Source of the DNA: Phycisphaerae bacterium
GTDB taxonomy: Bacteria; Planctomycetota; Phycisphaerae; Phycisphaerales; SM1A02
Length of the DNA: 6,745 nucleotides
Reading direction: 5' to 3'
NCBI GenBank assembly: GCA_002684755.1
Contig: NYVS01000150.1
Location: forward strand, 1-6,745
Below the pieces are notes generated by a model, which did no database searches, was not told the DNA's origin, and saw nothing but the letters and a program-made list of their open reading frames with translations. This document shows, piece by piece, positions 1-6,359 of the stretch. Every line of letters begins with the position of its first letter. Positions within the stretch are counted from its first letter, which is position 1. Position numbers and translations under genes: made by a program.

Positions 1-1378
1 CACGATGCTGGTCGGGATCTTCACCGCGATGATGCTGGTCGATCCCCAGCTCGGATTCGCGGTCTCGATCATCGTGCCGCCGATGGCGATCGCCACGTGG
101 TGGTTCAAGCGACGGATGCTGGAATCGAGTCGACGCATCCGCGCCGCGAACTCCCGGATCACCGCGTCCTACAACGAGACGATCGCGGGGGTGCGGACCA
201 CCCGGATGCTCGCCCGCGAGGAGACCGCCGCCGGCGAATTCCAGGTCGTCTCCGAGGACATGCGGGCCTGGACCGTTCGCAACGCCCTCCAGTCCGCGGT
301 CTACCTTCCGGTGGTCATGAGCATGGGATCGATCGGCGTCGGGATCGCGCTCTGGGCCGGCGGCGTCCAGGTGCGGGAGGAGACCGGCCTCACGCTCGGA
401 CTGCTCATCGCGTTCATGCAGTACGCGATGCTCTTCTCGCAGCCCATTCAGGAACTCGCCCAGCGATTCGTCGACCTCCAGAGTGCGCAGGCCGCCGCGG
501 AACGGGTGCAGGAATTGATCGAGGAGACGCCGGCGATCCGCGATTCACCGGAGGTCGCGGCGAGAATCGACGCGACACCCGCGGATCCGCCCGAAGGCGT
601 GGCGGCCGACGGCGGCCGGGCGGTCGTCGAGACGATCCGGTTCGAAGGCGTCGGTCATGCCTACGTCGAGGGCGAACGCGTGCTCGACGACGTCTCGTTC
701 GAGCTTTCCCGCGGGACCACGCTCGCGCTGGTCGGCGCGACCGGCAGCGGCAAGACCACGATCGCCGGCCTGCTCGCCCGCTGGTACGAGCCGTCCGACG
801 GGCGGATCGTCGTCGACGGCGTCGACTACCGGGAACGCGGACTCGACTGGTGGCAGTCGCAGTTCGGCGTGGTCCAGCAGGTCCCCCACCTCTTCTCCGG
901 GACGATCCGCGACAACGTCGGCTACGGACGGCTCGACGCGGACGACGACGCGATCCGCGCCGCCCTCGAGCGGGTTCGCGCCCTCGACTTCGTCGAAGCC
1001 CTGGAGGGCGGCCTCGACTTCGAAGTCGGTGAGGGCGGCGGCAACCTCTCGCAGGGCCAGCGACAACTGGTTTCGCTCGCCCGGGCGTTCCTCGCGGACC
1101 CGCAGCTCTTCATCATGGACGAGGCCACGTCGTCGGTCGACGCGGAGACCGAGGCGACGATCCAGAACGCCGTCGAGGAGATCCTCCGGGATCGGATCGC
1201 GGTGGTGATCGCACACCGGCTGTCCACGATCCGACGGGCCGACCTGATCCTGCTGCTCGATCAGGGCAGGATCGTCGAACGCGGAAGCCACGACGAGTTG
1301 ATGGCGGCGGGCGGACGGTACCGGGATCTCTACCTCGCCCAGTTCGTCGACGAGGCGGAACGTCGCATCATCGGTTGA
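1..1378 (+). CDS. ABC exporter half-transporter, fused permease and ATPase (5' partial)
   Basis: This is an ATP-driven exporter subunit of the inner membrane; the substrate cannot be read from the sequence. The frame is open to the left edge (first whole codon at position 2), and numbering here starts at the ATG at position 5, which is probably internal. Residues 1-31 look like the TM3/TM4 hairpin, and 98-120 and 128-148 like TM5/TM6, so TM1/TM2 (roughly 120-150 residues) lie outside the window. The nucleotide-binding domain runs from about 210 to 448. It has the A-loop aromatic Y220, Walker A GATGSGKT at 244-251, Q-loop Q292, signature LSQGQ at 348-352, Walker B LFIMDE at 368-373 with catalytic E373, D-loop SSVD and switch H404. 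All ATPase residues are present, so the site looks competent. The NLSxGQRQL and ATSSVDxxTE wording resembles the MdlB/YheH side of heterodimeric exporters, so a partner half-transporter may lie upstream (inference). Residues 175-208 form an Ala/Pro-rich linker. It converges on the cytochrome operon with a 39-bp gap. Confidence 0.95.
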   Translation, partial: TMLVGIFTAMMLVDPQLGFAVSIIVPPMAIATWWFKRRMLESSRRIRAANSRITASYNETIAGVRTTRMLAREETAAGEFQVVSEDMRAWTVRNALQSAVYLPVVMSMGSIGVGIALWAGGVQVREETGLTLGLLIAFMQYAMLFSQPIQELAQRFVDLQSAQAAAERVQELIEETPAIRDSPEVAARIDATPADPPEGVAADGGRAVVETIRFEGVGHAYVEGERVLDDVSFELSRGTTLALVGATGSGKTTIAGLLARWYEPSDGRIVVDGVDYRERGLDWWQSQFGVVQQVPHLFSGTIRDNVGYGRLDADDDAIRAALERVRALDFVEALEGGLDFEVGEGGGNLSQGQRQLVSLARAFLADPQLFIMDEATSSVDAETEATIQNAVEEILRDRIAVVIAHRLSTIRRADLILLLDQGRIVERGSHDELMAAGGRYRDLYLAQFVDEAERRIIG

Positions 1379-1383
1379 TCGAA

Positions 1384-1410
1384 GACGCCGGACGCCCGCG
1401 AATCGGCGTC
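1384..1410. terminator. Possible bidirectional terminator hairpin between convergent genes
   Basis: A perfect 7-bp GC-rich inverted repeat (GACGCCG at 1384-1390, CGGCGTC at 1404-1410) encloses a 13-nt loop within the 39-bp gap between two convergent stop codons. A second GACGCC copy at 1391-1396 can pair with the same right arm in a 6-bp stem with an 8-nt loop, so two folds compete. No T-run follows on either strand, so it is not a classic intrinsic terminator. The call rests on position and stem only. Confidence 0.35.
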
Positions 1411-1417
1411 GCCGGGG

Positions 1418-1795
1418 TCAGCGGTCGGTGACCTCGAGCACGCAGGCGAGCATCGCCTCCGACTCGCCGAAGACCCGACCGATCCCCACGAGTTCGGAGA
1501 GATCCTCGCTGCCGAGGAAGCAGGCGATCGAGCGGAGGATCATCCGCGCGTAGGCCTCGCCGATCCCGGTTCGATCGTGATCGGCCCAGACCCGCCGAAG
1601 TGACGGCAGACCCGCGAGCGCAAAGACCATCGGGCCTCGGATGCCCGACGGCATCGCCTTGACCCGGGCCTTGATCTCGGCCTCGTCGAGCGGACCGAGC
1701 AGGTCGTTGTCCCGCGCAACCTGCGCGACGACCCGCTTCTCCACGCGGTCGAGGATCGCCTCCACCTCGGTCGATCGTTCGTCTTGTTCGTTCAT
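1418..1795 (-). CDS. Uncharacterised 125-aa protein, third gene of the resB-ccsA operon
   Basis: I do not recognise this family. The protein begins MNEQDERSTEVEAIL and ends at a TGA at 1420-1418. It has no signal peptide and no membrane segment, so it should be cytoplasmic. Residues 1-47 are highly charged and look helical. The middle, about 48-70, is Gly/Pro and hydrophobic (SGIRGPMVFALAGLPSL). Residues 77-125 look like two or three amphipathic helices. There are two cysteines (C92, C118), not in a CXXC or CXXCH arrangement, so it is not itself a c-type cytochrome. The start is set by an ATGA overlap with the ccsA stop. No good Shine-Dalgarno sequence lies in the 20 bases upstream, so translation probably depends on ribosomes finishing ccsA. 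That coupling points to a role near cytochrome or heme metabolism (inference only). The coding frame is supported by the start overlap, a stop just before the convergent gap, and normal composition for the window. It could also be an unrelated passenger gene. Confidence 0.8.
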   Translation of the reverse strand: MNEQDERSTEVEAILDRVEKRVVAQVARDNDLLGPLDEAEIKARVKAMPSGIRGPMVFALAGLPSLRRVWADHDRTGIGEAYARMILRSIACFLGSEDLSELVGIGRVFGESEAMLACVLEVTDR

Positions 1796-3567
1796 GCGTA
1801 GGAGTGCAGTCCGGAGATGATGAAGTTGATCACGATCCAGTTGAAGAGCATCACGCCACAGCCGATCACCGCGAGAATCGCGGTCCAGAGCCCCTTGTCG
1901 CGGGCCTTCAGTCGGACGTGGACGAGGATCGCGAAGATCACGAAGGTGTTCAGCGCGAAGACCTCCTTCGGATCCCAGCCCCAGGGACGGCCCCAGGAGT
2001 GATCGGCCCAGATCGCGCCCATCACGATGCCCGCCCAGAGCAGCACGAAGCTGATCTCCATCAGGAGCATGGTGCTCCCGTCGAGGATCTCCCCGAACCG
2101 GTCCCGCCGTCGCGCGGCGTCGGGCGTCTCCTCGAGGTCGGCGAGGGTGTGCCCGTCGGGACCGGCCAGCACCAGGGCGCCCGCCCCGCCGGCCCGGGCG
2201 TAGACCGCCCGGCCGCCGAAGAGCCGGTACGCGAGGTACAACGTCGCGGTGACCGCGGCCATGAAGATCAGGGCGTAGCTGAAGATGATGACGTTGGTGT
2301 GGATGTAGAGCCACACGTCGTGCAGCACCGGCATCATGTTCGAGATGTTCGGGTTCAGGTAGACGGGGAGGAAGTGCGCCGTCATCAGCGCGACCATCGC
2401 GGTGACCCCGGCCCCGAGCGGCAGCAGGCCGCGGAAGGAGGTCCGGCGAAGCCACGCGATCTCGAGCAGCACGGCGCAGAGCACCCCGAACCAGCTGGCG
2501 GTGGTCACCGCTTCGAACATGTTCGAGTTCGGCCAACGGCCGCTGATCCACCATCGGAGCCCGACCGCGAAGGTCTGGAGGCCGAAGGCGCCGAGGAAGA
2601 CCACCATGCCCGTGGTCATCGCCCATCGCCATCGATAGACCACGCCGAGGAGCAGGAAGACGATCGACGCCATGTAGATCAGCCAGCCCCGGGTGAGCTG
2701 GTCGGCCTCGAAGTACCAGTTCTCCCACGCGAGTCGCGTGGCCGGCGGATACGCCTCGGGATTCATCTCGCGGGCGGTCTCGGAAAGCGTCAGCGACGCG
2801 ACCTCGACGCCCGCGGCGTCCTCCGCGGTCCATGCGTTCACGAGTTCACGCCACGCGGTCGCCGCCCGACGCTGGAGTTCGGGGTCGATGCCCGCGATCG
2901 GTTCCTGCTCGGGGAGACCCGCGAGCTCGGGATCGATGCCGGTGGCGTTCCCGGGAAGGAACATGATCTCCGCGAGACCGTGCCACGGGGCGTCCGACTG
3001 GTCCTCGCCGTGCGGGATCACCCGGAGACGGTCGAGCAGGAAGGCCGGGGACATGACGGTCCGGGCGGCGTTGATCGCATCGACCTGCTTCGCGGTCCGG
3101 ATCAGGTCCGACTCCATCCGCTTCAGGATCGGACCGACCTCGGGTCGATCGAGCAGTTCGGGGGAGATCAGCCCGGTCTTCCGGAAGATCTCCATCCGCG
3201 GTGCGAGCTCGGGATCCGTCCCCTCGATCGCCCCCGCCAGCGTGTTGCGGACGAGCTTGTTCTTGATGTAGATGCAATCCGCGTCGCGATACGCGTCGGG
3301 GCGAAAGAGCATGTCGAGGTACGTGAAGCTCGGCGACCGGCCGGCGACCAGCCGGGGCCCGCTCACCGAATCCATGACGGTGTTCGCGTGGGAGCCGAAA
3401 CTCTTGATCCGCCCCTGCACCTGGACCGCCATCGCCCCGAGTGGTTCGAGGTCGACCGACATCGCCCAGTCCTCGGCCTCGTCGGCGGCGTGCGCCGGCG
3501 CGAGGTTGAGAAGGAGCAGCAGCAGGACCGCGAGGATCCCGGACACCCGTCGTTCGATGCCGCTCAT
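1792..3567 (-). CDS. ccsA: Cytochrome c biogenesis protein CcsA (ResC), heme-handling synthase subunit with secreted N-terminal domain
   Basis: This is the System II synthase subunit that presents heme at the outer face of the membrane for attachment to apocytochrome c. The 591-aa product has a signal sequence at 1-27 (leucine run, then APAHA), a predicted extracytoplasmic domain at about 28-290, and about eight membrane segments between 293 and 585. The diagnostic WWD-type motif WGRPWGWDPKE is at 525-535 (bases 1963-1995). Candidate heme ligands, placed by family motifs, are H423 (WLYIHTN, ahead of the WWD loop), H550 (ILVHVRLK) and H588 in the C-terminal GLHSY. The SNMFEA segment at 348-353 matches the family's SNLYES region. 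The N-terminal domain carries VQVQGRIKS near 48-56, which I recall as resembling the VQxGGRIKP stretch before the CcsA part of fused CcsBA proteins. A cytoplasmic loop at about 450-492 is longer than usual. The start is fixed by an ATGA overlap with resB and a strong Shine-Dalgarno sequence. Typical bacterial CcsA is about 300-400 aa; the excess is the N-terminal domain. Confidence 0.95.
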   Translation of the reverse strand: MSGIERRVSGILAVLLLLLLNLAPAHAADEAEDWAMSVDLEPLGAMAVQVQGRIKSFGSHANTVMDSVSGPRLVAGRSPSFTYLDMLFRPDAYRDADCIYIKNKLVRNTLAGAIEGTDPELAPRMEIFRKTGLISPELLDRPEVGPILKRMESDLIRTAKQVDAINAARTVMSPAFLLDRLRVIPHGEDQSDAPWHGLAEIMFLPGNATGIDPELAGLPEQEPIAGIDPELQRRAATAWRELVNAWTAEDAAGVEVASLTLSETAREMNPEAYPPATRLAWENWYFEADQLTRGWLIYMASIVFLLLGVVYRWRWAMTTGMVVFLGAFGLQTFAVGLRWWISGRWPNSNMFEAVTTASWFGVLCAVLLEIAWLRRTSFRGLLPLGAGVTAMVALMTAHFLPVYLNPNISNMMPVLHDVWLYIHTNVIIFSYALIFMAAVTATLYLAYRLFGGRAVYARAGGAGALVLAGPDGHTLADLEETPDAARRRDRFGEILDGSTMLLMEISFVLLWAGIVMGAIWADHSWGRPWGWDPKEVFALNTFVIFAILVHVRLKARDKGLWTAILAVIGCGVMLFNWIVINFIISGLHSYA

Positions 3568-6035
3568 GCGGTCACCTCCGCGTTCGACGACGCCTTGGCG
3601 CGGGCATACACCGCTTCCCGACGTCGCTGCTTGAGGATGGGTTTCACGTAGAAGGCGTAGATCATTCCGGCCACCGCGATGATGCAGCCGAGCAGCTGCA
3701 GGTACACCCCGTTCCGGTTGCCCACGCCCAGCACGGTGTAGTTCAGACCCGCGCTCGCGACGTCGCCCTGGAACCGGGGCTGGTCGGGCGGATCCCACTG
3801 GGCCTGGAAGAACCACATGCCGTCGTGTTCGACCGGCGCGTTCACGCTCACCGGACTCGGTTCGCTCCAGGCGGTCTCGCCCGGATCGCGGAAGCGAAGC
3901 ATGCTGGTGTAGTTCCGGATGTTCGCGGAGTCCCCGTCGAAGTCGCCGATGTGCGAAGTGAGGATGAACTCCTCGAGCGAGACCTCGGTGGGCAGTTCGA
4001 CCCGACGGCGACTGAAGAGGACCTCGATCAGCCGGCCGTCCGCGAGTCGGATGACGTCGGGTTCGTAGACGTGTCGCCGCAGGACCCACTCGGGACCGTC
4101 GAACGGATACGTGTGGTACCGAAGCCAGGTCGAATCATCGGCCCCGGGGACGTCGAGTCGGAGCCGGGCGAAGAACTCCTTCGCATCCTTCGCACGCTGC
4201 ATCGGCGGCACGATGAAGGGCTTTCGTTCGAAGACCGCTCGCGGTTCGTACCGCGTGACGGCGAGTTCGAGGCCGCCGGGGATGGGAACCACCGAGCCGG
4301 GCGTGATCTCGAAGATCTCGGGTTCGTCGACTCCGATGGTGCTGGCGAGCCGGAGTCGCCCAGGTTCGGGACCGGCGAGCAGGGTCAGCAGGGCGCCTCC
4401 GGTGCCGGGTCGGTAGAACATCCGGATCGATTCGTCGCCGAGGATCGGGCCGGCGTGGTTGTCGCCGCGATCCATCGGCGCCCCGTCGATCACGTCGCGG
4501 GTGAGCGCGGGATCGTCGAACACCCACCGGCGGAAGATCCCCTTCGGCGTGGTGAGCTCGATGATCGCGACCGAAACCGTCTCGCTGCCGATCGCGAGAT
4601 CGTCCTGGATGCCGAGCACCCGGTAGCCATAGCCGGTGTCGCCGATGCGGTTGATCATCGGATCCGCCTCGCCCGAGAAGATCTCGGAGATCGGACGTTC
4701 GACCATGAAGCCGATCTCCGGGATCTCGACCCGCAGCATGGGGTTCGACTCGACTTCTTCGAGATCGGACTCCGACTCGATCGCCCGGAAGACCATGAGG
4801 CCGCCGTCGGCCACGCTTCGCTCGGGGTCGAACGCCTCGAGCACGTAGTCGGTGGAGCGATCCATCGAGGGCGCGCTGATCGTGATCCACGCGGTCGGAT
4901 TGAGCGGGGCGTCGGGACCGCCTCTCGCGGCGCGGGACCGCATCACCGCGTAGCGCAGGTAGCCGGTCGCCGCGAGGACGAGGTCGGGCGCCGGATCGTC
5001 GGCGGCGACCGCCGGGATCGAGACGTCGATGGGATCGATCGGGACCGGGTCCATCGTGGATTCGGTCCAGATCCAGTCGCGGTCGGCGACATAGTCGTTG
5101 TAGAGGAAGTCCCCGTCGATCGGCCGTTCCACCCAGCGGTCGTCACCGACCTCCCGGAGATAGAGCGCCCAGCTCTTGGAGAGATTGTTGGCGAGGAAGA
5201 GATGATCGGTGGGCGCGAACTCGAGACCGACGAGCAGGTCGGGATCGAAGAGCCGCTCGCCGTTCACCTTCACGTTCCGCTGGAACGGCTGCTGCGGATC
5301 GTTGGAGAAGACGAGATCCTCGGTGTACTCGGGATAACCCGCGATCGCCTGCCGAATGAACCGCTCGCCGTCACCGCGCTGGACCAGCAGGTTGACGCTG
5401 AAGGCCCGGGCGCCGGCGTCGTCGCCCGAGAGCAGTTCCCAGGACGGATCGATGCTCTGGACGCTGATGTCGTAGGTCGCTTCGCCCACCCCCACCGTCG
5501 CGACGTTCCCGGGCATCGCCAGGATCTTCGTCCGGTCGACCACGCCTCTGCCGTCGCCGTTCTCGACGAGGGCGATGGTGATCGCCCGGCGGGCGACGGG
5601 GGCGTCTCCTTCGATCTTCGTCGCGAAGTAGTAGACGCTCGCGAGCGAGAGCATGATGATCCCGGTGTGGATCATCCAGACGCCGAGATTGATCGTGTTG
5701 AAGGGGATCCGCCGCAGCGTGGTGACCGTCATGTTCACGCAGAGCAGGACCATCAGCAGGTTGAACGGCCACCAGTGGAACCATTCGAACTCGGTCATTT
5801 CGAGCCCCCGCCACTGCCGGATCTGGGCGTGGGTCCAGGCGTCCGGGTGCAGGAGATTCGGATGGATCGGGTAGACGAGTCCGGCGGACCCGACGCTCAT
5901 GTAGATGAACAGGAGCACGAGCAGCACGATCCCGAACTTCACGTTCGAGAAGAGGTCCAGAAGGAGACCCAGCGGGCCCCTCGACGGACGCTTCGAATCG
6001 CTTTCGGTGATCGCTTTCGGGCCGTTCGGTTGCAT
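3564..6035 (-). CDS. resB: Cytochrome c biogenesis protein ResB (CcsB), unusually large
   Basis: ResB/CcsB is the obligate partner of CcsA in the System II cytochrome c synthase, in the cytoplasmic membrane. The chosen 823-aa product has the family topology: TM1 at about 34-54, TM2 at 89-107, TM3 at 116-137, a predicted extracytoplasmic domain at about 140-772, and TM4 at 776-797 followed by a basic tail. H123 in TM3 (MIHTGIIML) fits the conserved HxG position and is the likely intramembrane heme ligand; H87 is another histidine near TM2. The end of the soluble domain has the family pattern: LPTEVSLEEF at 681-690, NYTSMLRF at 708-715, and SVNAPVEHDGMWFFQ at 730-744, matching the usual N-x-P...G...Q segment. 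Many ResB proteins are about 450-650 aa, so the central part, roughly 200-640, is expanded. I chose the ATG at 6035, preceded by GGAG at 6048-6051 (12-base spacing). A longer in-frame start at 6248 would add a Ser/Pro-rich 71-residue leader without a ribosome site. The stop overlaps the ccsA start (ATGA). Confidence 0.92.
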   Translation of the reverse strand: MQPNGPKAITESDSKRPSRGPLGLLLDLFSNVKFGIVLLVLLFIYMSVGSAGLVYPIHPNLLHPDAWTHAQIRQWRGLEMTEFEWFHWWPFNLLMVLLCVNMTVTTLRRIPFNTINLGVWMIHTGIIMLSLASVYYFATKIEGDAPVARRAITIALVENGDGRGVVDRTKILAMPGNVATVGVGEATYDISVQSIDPSWELLSGDDAGARAFSVNLLVQRGDGERFIRQAIAGYPEYTEDLVFSNDPQQPFQRNVKVNGERLFDPDLLVGLEFAPTDHLFLANNLSKSWALYLREVGDDRWVERPIDGDFLYNDYVADRDWIWTESTMDPVPIDPIDVSIPAVAADDPAPDLVLAATGYLRYAVMRSRAARGGPDAPLNPTAWITISAPSMDRSTDYVLEAFDPERSVADGGLMVFRAIESESDLEEVESNPMLRVEIPEIGFMVERPISEIFSGEADPMINRIGDTGYGYRVLGIQDDLAIGSETVSVAIIELTTPKGIFRRWVFDDPALTRDVIDGAPMDRGDNHAGPILGDESIRMFYRPGTGGALLTLLAGPEPGRLRLASTIGVDEPEIFEITPGSVVPIPGGLELAVTRYEPRAVFERKPFIVPPMQRAKDAKEFFARLRLDVPGADDSTWLRYHTYPFDGPEWVLRRHVYEPDVIRLADGRLIEVLFSRRRVELPTEVSLEEFILTSHIGDFDGDSANIRNYTSMLRFRDPGETAWSEPSPVSVNAPVEHDGMWFFQAQWDPPDQPRFQGDVASAGLNYTVLGVGNRNGVYLQLLGCIIAVAGMIYAFYVKPILKQRRREAVYARAKASSNAEVTA
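3572..3579 (-). promoter_or_regulatory. Strong Shine-Dalgarno sequence for ccsA inside the end of resB
   Basis: On the minus strand GGAGGTGA ends 4 bases before the ccsA ATG. All eight bases can pair with the usual 16S rRNA 3' end (UCACCUCC). It lies within the last resB codons, which encode the EVTA end of ResB. It supports the ATG at 3567 as the true ccsA start and gives ccsA its own ribosome entry as well as coupling through the ATGA overlap. Confidence 0.8.
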
Positions 6036-6182
6036 CGCTGGCGTTGACTCCGACTGTCCTCGGATGGCGACGAGCCCGCTTGGAAATCGCGTGCCTCGGC
6101 CAAGACCCGGCGTGGGTAGAGGACTAGATGGTAGGACCTGCGGTTCCGGTCGGTTCTGCGGCGAAGAGGGACTTCGTGAAAA

Positions 6183-6198
6183 AAATCCCGAAATCCCG
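6183..6198. repeat. Tandem octamer AAATCCCG x2 after an A-run
   Basis: Two perfect adjacent copies of AAATCCCG (6183-6190 and 6191-6198), the first overlapping the A7 run. GAAATCC at 6190-6196 can also pair with GGATTTC at 6212-6218 (7-bp stem, 15-nt loop). It lies about 150 bases upstream of the resB start. It may be part of a promoter or operator, or chance. Confidence 0.4.
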
Positions 6199-6230
6199 GA
6201 TGTCGAATTCTGGATTTCCGCCTTGCGATC

Positions 6231-6242
6231 CGGATCGATCCG
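6231..6242. repeat. 12-bp perfect palindrome
   Basis: CGGATCGATCCG is its own reverse complement and overlaps a second perfect palindrome, GATCCGGATC, at 6227-6236. Perfect dyads of this size can be binding sites for dimeric regulators. GATC is frequent throughout this window, however, so chance is a fair alternative. Confidence 0.35.
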
Positions 6243-6249
6243 CGACATC

Positions 6250-6312
6250 CCGAAAGTCGAGGTGACAAAGAACTCCCGACCCGCGTTGGTCGTCGTACCA
6301 TTCGACTTTCGG
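6250..6312. repeat. 11-bp perfect inverted repeat with 41-bp spacer
   Basis: CCGAAAGTCGA at 6250-6260 is the exact reverse complement of TCGACTTTCGG at 6302-6312. The arms lie 48-110 bases before the cyclophilin ATG, where its promoter and 5' leader would be. It could be a pair of sites for one regulator, with roughly four helical turns between arm centres, or a long-loop stem in the leader RNA. No T-run follows, so it is not a terminator. Confidence 0.55.
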
Positions 6313-6359
6313 CGACCGATTCACGCCGGCTCAACCGTGACCCAAGGGATTCCAAAACC

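Larger units (their letters stand above)
6036..6359. promoter_or_regulatory. Divergent intergenic region between resB and the cyclophilin gene
   Basis: These 324 bases separate two start codons that point away from each other, so promoters for both the resB operon and the cyclophilin gene should lie here. It is less GC-rich than the genes around it, with an A7 run at 6179-6185. It contains an 11-bp inverted repeat, a 12-bp palindrome (6231-6242) and a tandem octamer (6183-6198). I could not pick out a convincing -35/-10 pair on either strand. GTGACA at 6262-6267 resembles a -35 element for the plus strand but has no good -10 at normal spacing. A weak ribosome site, AAGGGA at 6344-6349, sits 10 bases before the cyclophilin ATG. 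I see no RNA gene or supported small ORF. Confidence 0.6.

Noticed and set aside
545..1291. 248-codon minus-strand frame inside the ABC exporter gene
   Set aside because: It is an antisense shadow. The plus strand encodes an intact set of Walker A, signature, Walker B and switch histidine motifs.
1996..2001. H523 of CcsA, two residues before the WWD motif, as an axial heme ligand
   Set aside because: In the family this position is usually not histidine, and the expected ligands (H423, H550, H588) are all present. H523 is probably a local substitution.
1418..2833. 471-codon minus-strand frame that includes the 125-aa protein
   Set aside because: Everything upstream of position 1795 is a shifted-frame shadow of ccsA, rich in Arg and His. 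The real start is the ATG in the ATGA overlap.
1804..3651. 615-codon open frame on the plus strand opposite ccsA
   Set aside because: It has the same low-complexity charged composition and no recognisable domain. It is an antisense shadow of ccsA, whose WWD motif and membrane helices are unmistakable.
1792..4089. Longer ccsA start giving 765 residues
   Set aside because: The extra 174 residues overlap resB in another frame and are Arg-rich nonsense. A signal peptide, an ATGA overlap and a strong Shine-Dalgarno sequence all place the start at 3567.
3825..6047. 740-codon open frame on the plus strand opposite resB
   Set aside because: Its product is dominated by Arg, Asp, Glu, Gly and Pro with no hydrophobic core or motif. 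This is typical of the antisense frame of a GC-rich gene. The minus strand has clear ResB membrane segments and family motifs.
3564..6248. Longer resB start giving 894 residues
   Set aside because: The added 71 residues are a Ser/Pro-rich leader without a ribosome site and would fill most of the divergent control region. The ATG at 6035 has GGAG upstream and a normal short cytoplasmic lead into TM1. The 12-base spacing is long, so the start is likely but not certain.
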